NCBI GenBank assembly: GCA_029906195.1
Contig: JARWSJ010000003.1
Coordinates: forward strand, 372,001-436,000
Length of the DNA stretch: 64,000 nucleotides
Source: Chitinophagaceae bacterium 26-R-25
GTDB taxonomy: Bacteria > Bacteroidota > Bacteroidia > Chitinophagales > Chitinophagaceae
Direction of reading: 5' to 3'
Below the pieces are notes generated by a model, which did no database searches, was not told the DNA's origin, and worked only from the letters and a program-made list of their open reading frames with translations. The position numbers and the translations under genes are program-made. This document shows positions 1-6,994 of this stretch, piece after piece; the stretch's first letter is position 1; every line of letters begins with the position of its first letter.

Positions 1-346
1 CTCTGTCAAATGAAGAGTAAAATTGTTTGTAGGGGTCGTACCTGAATTTTTCTTCCTTCTCCTGTTGCTGTTTTCTTTCCTCTTGCTGATTCTGCTTGTG
101 CTTTGCTTCCGATGCTGAGCTATTTGCAAAGAACTGATGGTATTTTATATCAAATTCCTTCCTTCTTTCTGTATCAATTAAAACATCATACGCTTCCTTT
201 ATTTCAAGAAACTTCTGAGCAAACGCAGGGTCACCAAAATTTTTGTCAGGATGGTACTTGATAGCATTAATACGATATGCCTTTTTAATTTCTTCAAGCG
301 TCGCACTTGAAGAAATCCCTAAAATTAAATAGTAGTCCTTCTGCAT
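1..346 (-). CDS. DnaJ-domain protein (C-terminus beyond window start)
   Basis: The reading frame begins at the ATG at 346-344 and runs off the left edge, leaving 115 visible residues. Residues 1-68 form a J domain: the start [11 protein letters not shown], a helix II rich in Lys and Arg, the HPD tripeptide at residues 32-34, and the [11 protein letters not shown] segment of helix III. J domains stimulate the ATPase of Hsp70 (DnaK). A Gln/Glu/Lys-rich linker follows, unlike the Gly/Phe region of true DnaJ, so this is more likely a specialised J-protein. The missing C-terminus prevents a finer call. A small membrane-protein frame lies directly upstream on the same strand. Confidence 0.85.
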   Translation of the reverse strand, partial: MQKDYYLILGISSSATLEEIKKAYRINAIKYHPDKNFGDPAFAQKFLEIKEAYDVLIDTERRKEFDIKYHQFFANSSASEAKHKQNQQEERKQQQEKEEKFRYDPYKQFYSSFDR

Positions 347-354
347 CCGGCTCA

Positions 355-534
355 CTATTTAATTTTTTTTGCGTCTTTTTCCTTTTGGCTGGCTTTTCTT
401 ATTGCACGTGAAGCTGCTGCAATTCCATAAATCAATGCTCCAGTTAGTAATCCAATAAGTAGTGCCTCGCCGACAGATTTTGGTTTTGAGTAATTGTGAG
501 ACTGAAGCAAAATGTAGAGGAGAGTCTGTGTCAA
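355..534 (-). CDS. possible small single-span membrane protein
   Basis: This open frame of about 59 codons ends 8 bp upstream of the J-domain gene on the same strand. It has no ATG; the first usable start is a TTG at 534-532, and an in-frame stop lies a few codons further upstream. The translation contains one hydrophobic stretch ([17 protein letters not shown]) followed by a Lys/Arg-rich tail, a plausible membrane anchor with the tail in the cytoplasm. I do not recognise the family. It could be a real partner of the J-protein, the 3' remnant of a longer gene, or chance. Confidence 0.3.
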   Translation of the reverse strand: MTQTLLYILLQSHNYSKPKSVGEALLIGLLTGALIYGIAAASRAIRKASQKEKDAKKIK

Positions 535-577
535 TTTTTGTAAGTTTTAGTTTGTGGAATGACTGTTCGCAAAAATT

Positions 578-718
578 ACAGCCAACGTGAAGGGCTTTGC
601 GTTTGTGGCGGACATTTTTATTCGTCAGCTAAATATGATATAAAAGCTAAATTGGAAAACCTTTGATGAGTTTTGCAGGTCAAGCCGCCATAACGCAAAA
701 CCGCATGTTGCCTGCTGT
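578..718. repeat. long imperfect palindrome, attC/REP-like
   Basis: Arms at 578-613 and 683-718 are inverted copies of about 36 bp with few mismatches and one small bulge. Shared blocks are ACAGC, CAAC, TTTGCGTT and TGGCGG. The 70 bp between them are AT-rich. A transcript would fold into a long hairpin. There is no coding potential. The layout resembles integron attC sites or large REP elements, but I could not fit the attC core heptamers exactly, so the class is undecided. Confidence 0.6.
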
Positions 719-1154
719 GTTGTCAACTTTTGTGTTGGTTTTCAAGTTTTAATTGACGAAAGTGAGAATTATATAATATGAGTTTCGCAAATACAATTTT
801 GATTAATCCAACTTCAAGTCGCCTAATCCTGTTTTTTCCTTCATGCTTTATAGTTTTAAAGCCAAAATCTGCATCCATATATTGAGGTTTGTTTGGGTAG
901 TGATCAGTCACAGTCAATATTTGTAGCTATTCAGTCGTAGTTTATAAGCGTAAATTAGTGAATAATCCACAAGATGGAGTTTACGTATAAAGGTTATTGT
1001 CATTTTGCCGGTTCAGGCAATGCTTCGCCACCTCGGTCACATGGCGAGGGTCAAAAGGATAATTGTGAACTTACTAATTATTCTGGAAATCAAAAAGGAA
1101 GGAGGTATTAGGAATGATTAAAATCATTTTATATCTTTCAAAAAAGGAATTGTG
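719..1154. other. gap of about 435 bp without a supported gene
   Basis: Only short AT-rich frames occur here. A 64-codon minus-strand frame at 917-723 has no recognisable domain and no promoter, and I do not support it. The segment lies between the palindrome at 578-718 and the left direct repeat of the mobilization module, so it is probably the left flank of the insertion. Confidence 0.4.
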
Positions 1155-1865
1155 ATGAAGAGAATAATGTGCAGCCTGGCAAATATCCTTGCCTTTGAAC
1201 TCCCTTTGGAGCCGGGTTTTTTAGCGGCTAGTTTTTCCCAACAACATTTGTATTACAAAAGTGCAGAACCGAATTGGCACTTTTATGGAACAAGAAGAAA
1301 GGTGATCAGCCGGTTTTGGCTGCGGTATGTAACCTTTCATTTTGGTGTATTACTTTTAATGGCAATCATCTTAACTACCGGTTATTGTCAACAGCTACCG
1401 AACCCATCCGGTGTTTTCATTGGAGCTGTTGTTTCTTTCTTCTGCATGATTTCTATCTTTTATTATCCCAAATTTTACACGGACTTTCTTCCGGCGCTCG
1501 ATACCATTACCAGTCAGCAGGAAAAACTGCAAGCCGAACAGGAAGAAACAAAAAAGTGCAAGCGCACCCAGTTTTCTACTCCAACCTTGGTTATCATTTA
1601 CTTTGTTCTTTCAAAAACAACCGACCTTTCAATGCCCCCTGCAAATGATGTCGGCGCAGGTTTGCTTAATAATTTGTTTGGCGTGGACAAGGACAAGCTA
1701 AAACAAAATATTGTCCGGCTACTCAAAATTTCCGAACTGTCCGCGAAAGAACGGGCAGAATTTATCAAGGGTATTTCCGCAGCCAGGGATTTTTTCATTG
1801 CGGTCGGCAGCAAATCCGCCGAACCCATCCTTAACCAACTCGAATTAAAAGTAAATCGCGGCTGA
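1155..1865 (+). CDS. membrane protein of unknown function at left end of the mobile module
   Basis: The protein has 236 residues from the ATG at 1155 (a GTG lies one codon upstream). Hydrophobic segments lie near residues 60-78 and 85-105, with a weaker one near 145-160. Between them is a Gln/Glu/Lys-rich polar stretch, and the C-terminal third is soluble and helical. Similar short membrane proteins occur in Bacteroidota mobile elements; I know no function. The left copy of the 32-bp direct repeat (1177-1208) lies inside codons 8-18, so the start codon sits outside the repeat and the rest of the gene inside. If the element circularises, this gene would gain a different 5' end. Confidence 0.6.
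   Translation: MKRIMCSLANILAFELPLEPGFLAASFSQQHLYYKSAEPNWHFYGTRRKVISRFWLRYVTFHFGVLLLMAIILTTGYCQQLPNPSGVFIGAVVSFFCMISIFYYPKFYTDFLPALDTITSQQEKLQAEQEETKKCKRTQFSTPTLVIIYFVLSKTTDLSMPPANDVGAGLLNNLFGVDKDKLKQNIVRLLKISELSAKERAEFIKGISAARDFFIAVGSKSAEPILNQLELKVNRG
1177..1208 (+). repeat. left 32-bp direct repeat (candidate att site)
   Basis: This copy is identical over 32 bp to 9055-9086. It begins TGGCAAATATCC and ends GAACTCCCTTTG. The identity extends to about 37 bp with a single mismatch. It lies within the 5' part of the membrane-protein gene. Confidence 0.75.
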
Positions 1866-2000
1866 ACCTTATTTATCGTGGCGTTGATTTAATCATTAAC
1901 CATGCCAAACAGCTCATTCACCAAGTGAAACAAGCTTTATGCATACTTAAGTTTTTTTTATTTGCTTTTGATTGTAGTTTGATGTTCTAAAACAAAAGTG

Positions 2001-2330
2001 ATGAAAGAAAACGTGAACAATGGTAACTTGATTACCCCGATGCTGTTCCCTTACCAGCCGGATGAGTTCTGGCAATCTTTGCGCCAGATCATAAGAGAAG
2101 AAGTGGTGAAAGCAGAAAAAGAGAGACCGGCCCCCGCCACTTTTGAAACGCCCGGTATGACTTACAAGCCGCTTTATAAGATCAGCGAAGTCTGCGAACT
2201 CTTCCATATTACGAAGCCAACGATCTACAGTTGGGTGGAACACGGAAAACTAAAACCCTTCAAGATCCGCTCGCGTGTCTTTTTTCTTTGGCAAGACATA
2301 CAGCAATTATTGCGACCTGAACAGCAATAA
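2001..2330 (+). CDS. helix-turn-helix protein (HTH_17/excisionase type)
   Basis: The protein has 109 residues from the ATG at 2001; a GTG one codon earlier is less likely. The N-terminal half is a variable acidic/basic helix. Residues 55-105 form a MerR/excisionase-like winged helix: YKISEVCELFHITKPTIYSW, then a wing rich in Lys, Phe and Arg and a final helix around QDIQQLL. Such proteins are standard in Bacteroidota integrative elements, where they act as excisionase or as activator of mobilization genes. It heads the run of rightward mobilization genes, which fits a control role. The exact role is inferred. Confidence 0.75.
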   Translation: MKENVNNGNLITPMLFPYQPDEFWQSLRQIIREEVVKAEKERPAPATFETPGMTYKPLYKISEVCELFHITKPTIYSWVEHGKLKPFKIRSRVFFLWQDIQQLLRPEQQ

Positions 2331-2385
2331 CCAACCACCTTTTTTCTTTTCACCGGCATTCTGTGCAAACCTAAATGTGAATTGT

Positions 2386-3294
2386 ATGGCTATATTAACG
2401 TGCACCGAAGCGAGGAAAATCGACATGGTAAGTTATTTGTCCTCACTCGGTTACCATCCCATCAAAATAGTGGGTGCTGATCATTGGTATTATTCACCTT
2501 TTAGAAAAGAACGAACAGCGTCTTTTAAAATCAATCGTTCTATGAATGTCTTTTACGATCATGGAAGCGGACAGGGAGGTAATATCATTGACTTTGGCAT
2601 TTTATATCATGTTGTGTCGGTAGCTGCTTTTTTGCAAATGTTGGCAGATGAGTTTGTGATTCAACCTGAAGCTGATAACCATATTCCGCTTTTAGAAACC
2701 GAGAATAATTTCAAAACTTCAGGCGACCAGTCGAGAGTTGTAATAACTGCCGTGAGGAAGTTGTTGGATAAAAGGTTACTGGATTACCTCAATCAAAGAA
2801 GCATAGACCTTGATATTGCGCTTGAGTTTTGTGGGGAAGTTGAATTTACAATCCGGGATAAAAAGCAAGTTGCCATTGGTTTTGCCAACGACAAGGGCGG
2901 CTTTGAACTGCCTAACAACTACTTTAAAGGTTCGAGTACTCCCAAAGCAACCCGCTTTTTTGATAACGACAAAAAAGTAGTAACTGTTTTTGAAGGATTT
3001 TTCAATTTCCTTTCTTATTTGACCATTGAACAGGACAATCCTTTCGCAGTGACCAATTACGTGGTGCTAAACTCTCTTTCTTTTTTTCAAAAAGCACGTG
3101 AAAAAATGGAGGCTCATGTACAGATCAATTTGCAAATCGACCGTGATCACGCCGGAAGAAGTTGCACGATAGCTGCATTAAAAAGTAACCCGGCATATTT
3201 TGATCAAAGTATGTTTTATGAGGGATATAAAGATTTAAATGAGTGGTTGATTGCCTGGAGTAAAAGAAATAGGGATTCACCTAGGAGTAAATAA
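2386..3294 (+). CDS. CHC2/toprim-type primase-like protein
   Basis: I chose the ATG at 2386 (302 aa) because a longer frame reading back to 2275 overlaps the upstream gene and adds low-complexity sequence. The N-terminus shows the YYSPFRKERTASFK pattern of DnaG-type CHC2 domains, but without the zinc cysteines, followed by a D-H-G-S-G-Q-G-G stretch. A toprim core is suggested by E-G-F at about residues 203-205 and D-R-D at about 252-254. Known relatives in Bacteroidota mobile elements are thought to prime replication after transfer. Position before the mob genes supports this; primase activity itself is inferred. Confidence 0.75.
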   Translation: MAILTCTEARKIDMVSYLSSLGYHPIKIVGADHWYYSPFRKERTASFKINRSMNVFYDHGSGQGGNIIDFGILYHVVSVAAFLQMLADEFVIQPEADNHIPLLETENNFKTSGDQSRVVITAVRKLLDKRLLDYLNQRSIDLDIALEFCGEVEFTIRDKKQVAIGFANDKGGFELPNNYFKGSSTPKATRFFDNDKKVVTVFEGFFNFLSYLTIEQDNPFAVTNYVVLNSLSFFQKAREKMEAHVQINLQIDRDHAGRSCTIAALKSNPAYFDQSMFYEGYKDLNEWLIAWSKRNRDSPRSK

Positions 3295-3327
3295 TTTTCT
3301 AAACTAGAACAAATAAAACAAAGAGTC

Positions 3328-3702
3328 ATGGCAAACATTAGAAGAAGGACGCTGTTGCTGAGCACAGGAAAAGAACTTAAACTATTTGGCAATAGCCTTG
3401 CCATAAATACAACATTGGAAGTGGGAGAAGGCGCAGCCCCGAATATTTTTAGCTTTTTTGAGCGGCAGATTACCGACAGTGTTGAACCGAAAACCGTAAC
3501 CAGTGATGTAGAATCTAAAGGAAGTAAACCGAAACTAACTAAGAAAAATATCGCCGTTGTTTCCAATCCTTACAAATTAACCAGGGAAGAACTAATGGAA
3601 ATAGCAGATTATAATATCAGGCTTTGGTTGGACTTGAAAGACAACCTCCGAAAATATGGCATTGATAGTACCAAAGTATTTTCTATTGATGGAAGCAAAT
3701 AG
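3328..3702 (+). CDS. hypothetical protein between primase-like and mobilization genes
   Basis: The protein has 124 residues. It starts with a basic segment (MANIRRRTLLLSTGKELKLFG) and ends with a helical, Lys-rich part around residues 85-115. No motif is recognised. It lies 33 bp after the toprim gene on the same strand and before the hairpin-rich region and mobC, so it is likely part of the mobilization operon. Products of this size in the same place occur in related elements, but I cannot name one. Confidence 0.5.
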   Translation: MANIRRRTLLLSTGKELKLFGNSLAINTTLEVGEGAAPNIFSFFERQITDSVEPKTVTSDVESKGSKPKLTKKNIAVVSNPYKLTREELMEIADYNIRLWLDLKDNLRKYGIDSTKVFSIDGSK

Positions 3703-3740
3703 GATAGCAGAAAATGTATTACAAAACTAAGTCCGGCGGT

Positions 3741-3856
3741 CTGGCTATTTTAAGAAGAATATTCGAAAGCCAGTAAGGCGAGCGGTGTTTTTGTCGAACA
3801 AAAACTGGCCTTATGGCCAAAAACACGGCTCGCCTTTGCTCCCGTTGGTCGACAAA
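3741..3856. other. candidate oriT: cluster of inverted repeats upstream of mobC and relaxase
   Basis: Three nested or adjacent inverted repeats occupy the gap before mobC. The first is CTGGCT at 3741-3746 with AGCCAG at 3768-3773. The second is a 17-bp stem at 3777-3793 with 3817-3834, one mismatch, beginning GGCGAGC. The third pairs TTTGTCGA near 3789 with TCGACAAA near 3848. A cluster of hairpins directly upstream of relaxase genes is the usual setting of an origin of transfer. The nick site cannot be placed by eye. Confidence 0.5.
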
Positions 3857-3885
3857 GGATTTAGGCAGCGGCAAATAAGCAAGCA

Positions 3886-4239
3886 ATGGAAGAGAAGAAA
3901 AGAGGAACAAAGAAAACTGGCAGACCGCCGAAGACCATAAAAAAAGAGGTGAGAGCCTGTGTGCGTTTTACAAAACCGGAGTATTTTATCCTGGAACAAA
4001 AAGCAGAAAAGGCTGGAATCAACGTTTCAAGTTACCTCCGGCAACTGGCTATTAAAGCCGCTATTATCCCACGACTTTCCCCCGAAGAAATAACCATCGT
4101 TCGCCAACTCATCGGGATGGCTTCGAACATTAACCAGGTAGCAAAGGTCTGTCATCGGGAAGGACTTTTTGAAGCCATGCAATATTTTGAACAGTACAGA
4201 AAAGCATTTGACTCGTTACTTCAAAAACTGAAAACATGA
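3886..4239 (+). CDS. mobC: MobC-like mobilization accessory protein
   Basis: The protein has 117 residues. The first 25 are very basic (KKRGTKKTGRPPKTIKKE), then a ribbon-helix-helix pattern around VRFTKPEYFILEQKAEKAGI, and a helix with GMASNINQVAKV typical of MobC-family relaxosome proteins. MobC proteins bind oriT and help the relaxase melt and nick it. The stop overlaps the relaxase start by 4 bp (ATGA), so the two are translationally coupled. Upstream lies the hairpin-rich candidate oriT, its expected target. Confidence 0.85.
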   Translation: MEEKKRGTKKTGRPPKTIKKEVRACVRFTKPEYFILEQKAEKAGINVSSYLRQLAIKAAIIPRLSPEEITIVRQLIGMASNINQVAKVCHREGLFEAMQYFEQYRKAFDSLLQKLKT

Positions 4240-5027
4240 TCAGCAAGCATGTTACTGCCCAATCATTTTATCATACCTGCCGGTATATAGAACAAAAACC
4301 AGGAGCAGAACTTCTCCTATCAGAAGGAGTAAGAGCCTATGATGTTCGACTGATGGCGGAAGATTTTGTCCGGCAACAGCAACTAAGATCCAGCAAAACG
4401 CAGGCTTGCCTACATGCTATTTTAAGTTTTTATCCCGGAGAAAACCCTTCGGATGACCGGATAAAAGAAATCACTCAGGAATATTTAAAAAAGCTGGGGA
4501 TTGAAAACACACAGTACGCCGTTACCAAACATACTGATAAAGCACACCTGCATTTACATATTGTCGCCAACATGGTAAACAACGAAGGCAAGTCAATAAA
4601 AGATAGTTGGCTCGGATTAAAGGGGAAAAAGATTGCCCAGGAACTAACCCAGAAATATGAATTAAGGCCAGCGTTGGGAAAGGATCTGAAATTAACCCAC
4701 CTAGAAAGACTAAGTGATTATGAAATGGGAAAGTATAAAATCTATATCGCGATAAAGGAACAACTGCCCATCGTGAAAACAATGGAAGAACTGGGAGCTC
4801 ACTTGCAAAAACAGGGCATTGAAACCATTTATAAATACAAGGGAAAGACGGAGGAAAAACAAGGTGTCAGTCTTCGAGTGGACGGGTACAGTTATAAAGG
4901 CAGCGAAATAGACCGGAAGTTTTCTTTAAAGGGGCTGCAACAAATTATCAGCCAATCGCAAAAAATGGAACTTAAAAGCGAAGAGTTGATGCAAAAAAGA
5001 CAAAGACAAAATTCTTTGGAGCGATAA
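4236..5027 (+). CDS. relaxase/mobilization nuclease (HUH family)
   Basis: The protein has 263 residues, so only the nuclease domain is present, without a helicase. Candidate catalytic tyrosines are at residues 12 and 17 (SFYHTCRYIEQ). The HUH metal motif is clear: H99-T-D-K-A-H104-L-H106-L-H108. This matches the Relaxase/MobA-VirD2 family used by Bacteroidota mobilizable elements. It would nick oriT and lead the strand into a recipient through conjugation machinery supplied elsewhere, because no transfer pore genes are present here. It is coupled to mobC by a 4-bp overlap. Confidence 0.9.
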   Translation: MISKHVTAQSFYHTCRYIEQKPGAELLLSEGVRAYDVRLMAEDFVRQQQLRSSKTQACLHAILSFYPGENPSDDRIKEITQEYLKKLGIENTQYAVTKHTDKAHLHLHIVANMVNNEGKSIKDSWLGLKGKKIAQELTQKYELRPALGKDLKLTHLERLSDYEMGKYKIYIAIKEQLPIVKTMEELGAHLQKQGIETIYKYKGKTEEKQGVSLRVDGYSYKGSEIDRKFSLKGLQQIISQSQKMELKSEELMQKRQRQNSLER

Positions 5028-5063
5028 AATAGCCAATGAAAAAAAACTTTAAAATAAGAGGTC

Positions 5064-5681
5064 ATGGAAGAGAAAGACAAAAGTAGAGAGGATGCTTTTA
5101 TGGAAGCTGTTATCAACAAGATGGAAAAACAGGACAAGAAAATTGCGGGTATGGAAGAAAAGCTTCCGGACTTTAGCGCCGTCAAAAAACAACTTGGCCA
5201 ACTCGCGGTGTTTTTAGATGAGTTTAATGCCCGCAGCAAAGACCTGCAAACGCTGGATGCAAAGTCTGCTGAGTTGTTAGGCGCATTGCAAAATACAAAG
5301 ACAGCAATGCTGGAAACAAAAGCAAAGCCCGTACAACATCATCATCATTTTCCAAAACTGTTATGGGCGTTGGTTGGGGTATCCGTAGTCTTAATATTTG
5401 CTATATCTGAATTATACATGACCTATCAAAAGTTGGATAGCTATAAAGCTGGTGACAGCAAATACCGTTTTTTAAAACTTGATACGAGTGCTTACCCATT
5501 GCAACGACGGCTGTACTTCATTGATTCAGTCTATAACAGCACACCGGACTTTAGAACAAAAGTGATAGAGATGGAAGAGGAGAGACAGCTTAGGCTGGAG
5601 CAAATTTCAAAAGCCATTTTGCTGAGAAAAGAAGCAGAAGACCTTGAAAAATCGGCGAGGCAAAATAAAACCAGCAAATAA
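5064..5681 (+). CDS. coiled-coil single-span membrane protein of the mobilization operon
   Basis: The protein has 205 residues. Residues 1-90 are charged and helical, a His run HHHH precedes one transmembrane segment (about 98-118, LLWALVGVSVVLIFAIS), and a second charged helical region (about 165-205) follows. It lies 36 bp after the relaxase and ends in an intrinsic terminator, so it closes the operon. Proteins of this shape accompany relaxases in Bacteroidota elements and may dock the relaxosome at the membrane. That role is inferred. Confidence 0.6.
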   Translation: MEEKDKSREDAFMEAVINKMEKQDKKIAGMEEKLPDFSAVKKQLGQLAVFLDEFNARSKDLQTLDAKSAELLGALQNTKTAMLETKAKPVQHHHHFPKLLWALVGVSVVLIFAISELYMTYQKLDSYKAGDSKYRFLKLDTSAYPLQRRLYFIDSVYNSTPDFRTKVIEMEEERQLRLEQISKAILLRKEAEDLEKSARQNKTSK

Positions 5682-5693
5682 AGTTGCTGGTTT
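5668..5693 (+). terminator. hairpin terminator at end of mobilization operon
   Basis: A perfect 10-bp stem (5668-5677 with 5684-5693) has a 6-nt loop and is followed by TTTGTTGTT. The stem overlaps the stop codon of the coiled-coil protein. Confidence 0.6.
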
Positions 5694-5802
5694 GTTGTTC
5701 TGTCAAGCTTGCAGCTTGCTGTAATAAAAGCACAAACCATTTTAAAAAGGCAAAAAAGCAAAGCAAGCTATTTCGCAGCATCCACCGCACAGCATCCCCC
5801 CC

Positions 5803-5883
5803 TTTTTTACAAAAGCGTTCCGCATAAACGCTAGAGCCAACGCCGCAAATGCCCTCCTTTATTCGTTTTCCTTTTGTAAAAAA
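5803..5883. repeat. inverted repeat in 278-bp non-coding gap, possible structured RNA
   Basis: A perfect 13-bp inverted repeat (TTTTTTACAAAAG at 5803-5815, its complement at 5871-5883) encloses a 55-bp, more GC-rich loop. The surrounding gap 5682-5959 has no supported frame. The block could be a structured RNA or a protein-binding region of the element, for example a recombination or replication site. Confidence 0.45.
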
Positions 5884-5959
5884 GTTGCTGCTCCATTAAG
5901 GAATGGCTTTCTTTTTCCCTTTTCTTTTAAAAGATTTTCTCAATTAAAAACCTTGAATT

Positions 5960-6142
5960 ATGAAATACTATATCGTACAAAACGAGGCGCAGCGGCAAAC
6001 AACTGATTTTGATATTGTCAAAGTGAAAGATTTGGACAGGGATAAATTTCTTGGAGGTTTGAAGGAAGGGACAATAGTTATCGCTGAGGGCAATAGCCTG
6101 ATGGAAGCGCTTATCGAATTTCAAAAACTAATCGTTACTTAG
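5960..6142 (+). CDS. small hypothetical protein
   Basis: The protein has 60 residues with a good ATG. It is acidic-to-neutral with a beta-alpha feel (MKYYIVQNEA at the start, LMEALIEFQKLI at the end) and no cysteine motif. Its last 4 bp overlap the stop of the convergent HEPN gene. Codon composition is like that of the neighbours. No family is recognised. Confidence 0.45.
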   Translation: MKYYIVQNEAQRQTTDFDIVKVKDLDRDKFLGGLKEGTIVIAEGNSLMEALIEFQKLIVT

Positions 6143-6984
6143 TTATAGAATATCTTTTTTTCAAACCCCTCTGCAACTGCAATGATCTCCTTTACTCTTC
6201 CAATTAGCAAATGGAGTTCTTTATAACCAATAATATATAGTTCCGCATAACGTGCATCTGAATAGGCATTTTGTAGGAGTTTGAAAAGTTGTTTCTCCTG
6301 GTCTGTATGTCGTGGAAATATATCCGGCAACTGGTAAGAGATCATACTTGCATATCGCAGCAATCTTTCAATATTATGAGTATGCGAATGATAACCAGTT
6401 CCGGTTTTCACAAGGGTAACAAGCGCCTGTTCTGTCGCCTGGTGCAACATAAAAGCTGCCATTTTGTATTCTTTCCTGACCATGTAAAGTTCGGCTCCTG
6501 CAAAAAATGACCTTGTTTTTTCAATACCTTCCCTAAAATATCCCTGTAGTTTTTGTTGATTTATTTGAACGGTAGTTGGCAAAGCAAACTGGATGCCCTC
6601 TTTTTTAAAAATAGGTACGGATGTCGCTGCAACCGTCACAGCAAAAGGATGACAGTCATTGAGCCATTGCTGGAAAGTTATTGTTTCGAGTACAATAACG
6701 GTGACGGTTGCAAAAGGTCTTAGATGTTGCTCAATTTTATCCTGCCATTCATAAAGCGGTTTGTTATTTGGGCCACCCATTATCACCAGTAAAAAGTATT
6801 CAGAAATACGCTGTGCCGAAGGAGAGGACGGCGAAAAAACACTTTCGGTGCGTCGTCCGTTAAGAGAAGCACCGAGAAGATAAACTGCATTAGCGTTTAC
6901 CATTTCCAAAATCATTTGCAGCAATTTTTGCTCGCCTATGGTGAAATGTTCCGTGAATGTGTGATAAAGTGCAAAAGGTTTCAT
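6139..6984 (-). CDS. NTase-like/HEPN fusion protein
   Basis: The protein has 281 residues. Residues 30-130 resemble a degenerate nucleotidyltransferase fold (VYLLGASLNGRRTESVF in place of the usual G-S-x-x-x-G...D-x-D site). Residues 150-275 form a HEPN domain: a helix with YKMAAFMLHQATEQAL, then THNIERLLRY and a final helix with SDARYAEL. HEPN proteins are often RNases or toxins and pair with MNT proteins. Here the two parts appear fused. It lies 10 bp after the SWIM gene in one operon. Toxin or defence activity is inferred; the NTase half probably lacks catalysis. Confidence 0.75.
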   Translation of the reverse strand: MKPFALYHTFTEHFTIGEQKLLQMILEMVNANAVYLLGASLNGRRTESVFSPSSPSAQRISEYFLLVIMGGPNNKPLYEWQDKIEQHLRPFATVTVIVLETITFQQWLNDCHPFAVTVAATSVPIFKKEGIQFALPTTVQINQQKLQGYFREGIEKTRSFFAGAELYMVRKEYKMAAFMLHQATEQALVTLVKTGTGYHSHTHNIERLLRYASMISYQLPDIFPRHTDQEKQLFKLLQNAYSDARYAELYIIGYKELHLLIGRVKEIIAVAEGFEKKIFYN

Positions 6985-6994
6985 GTTGATTGTT

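Noticed and set aside
723-917. 64-codon minus-strand frame near the left edge
   Set aside because: AT-rich, no domain, no promoter and no neighbour in the same operon; may be chance.
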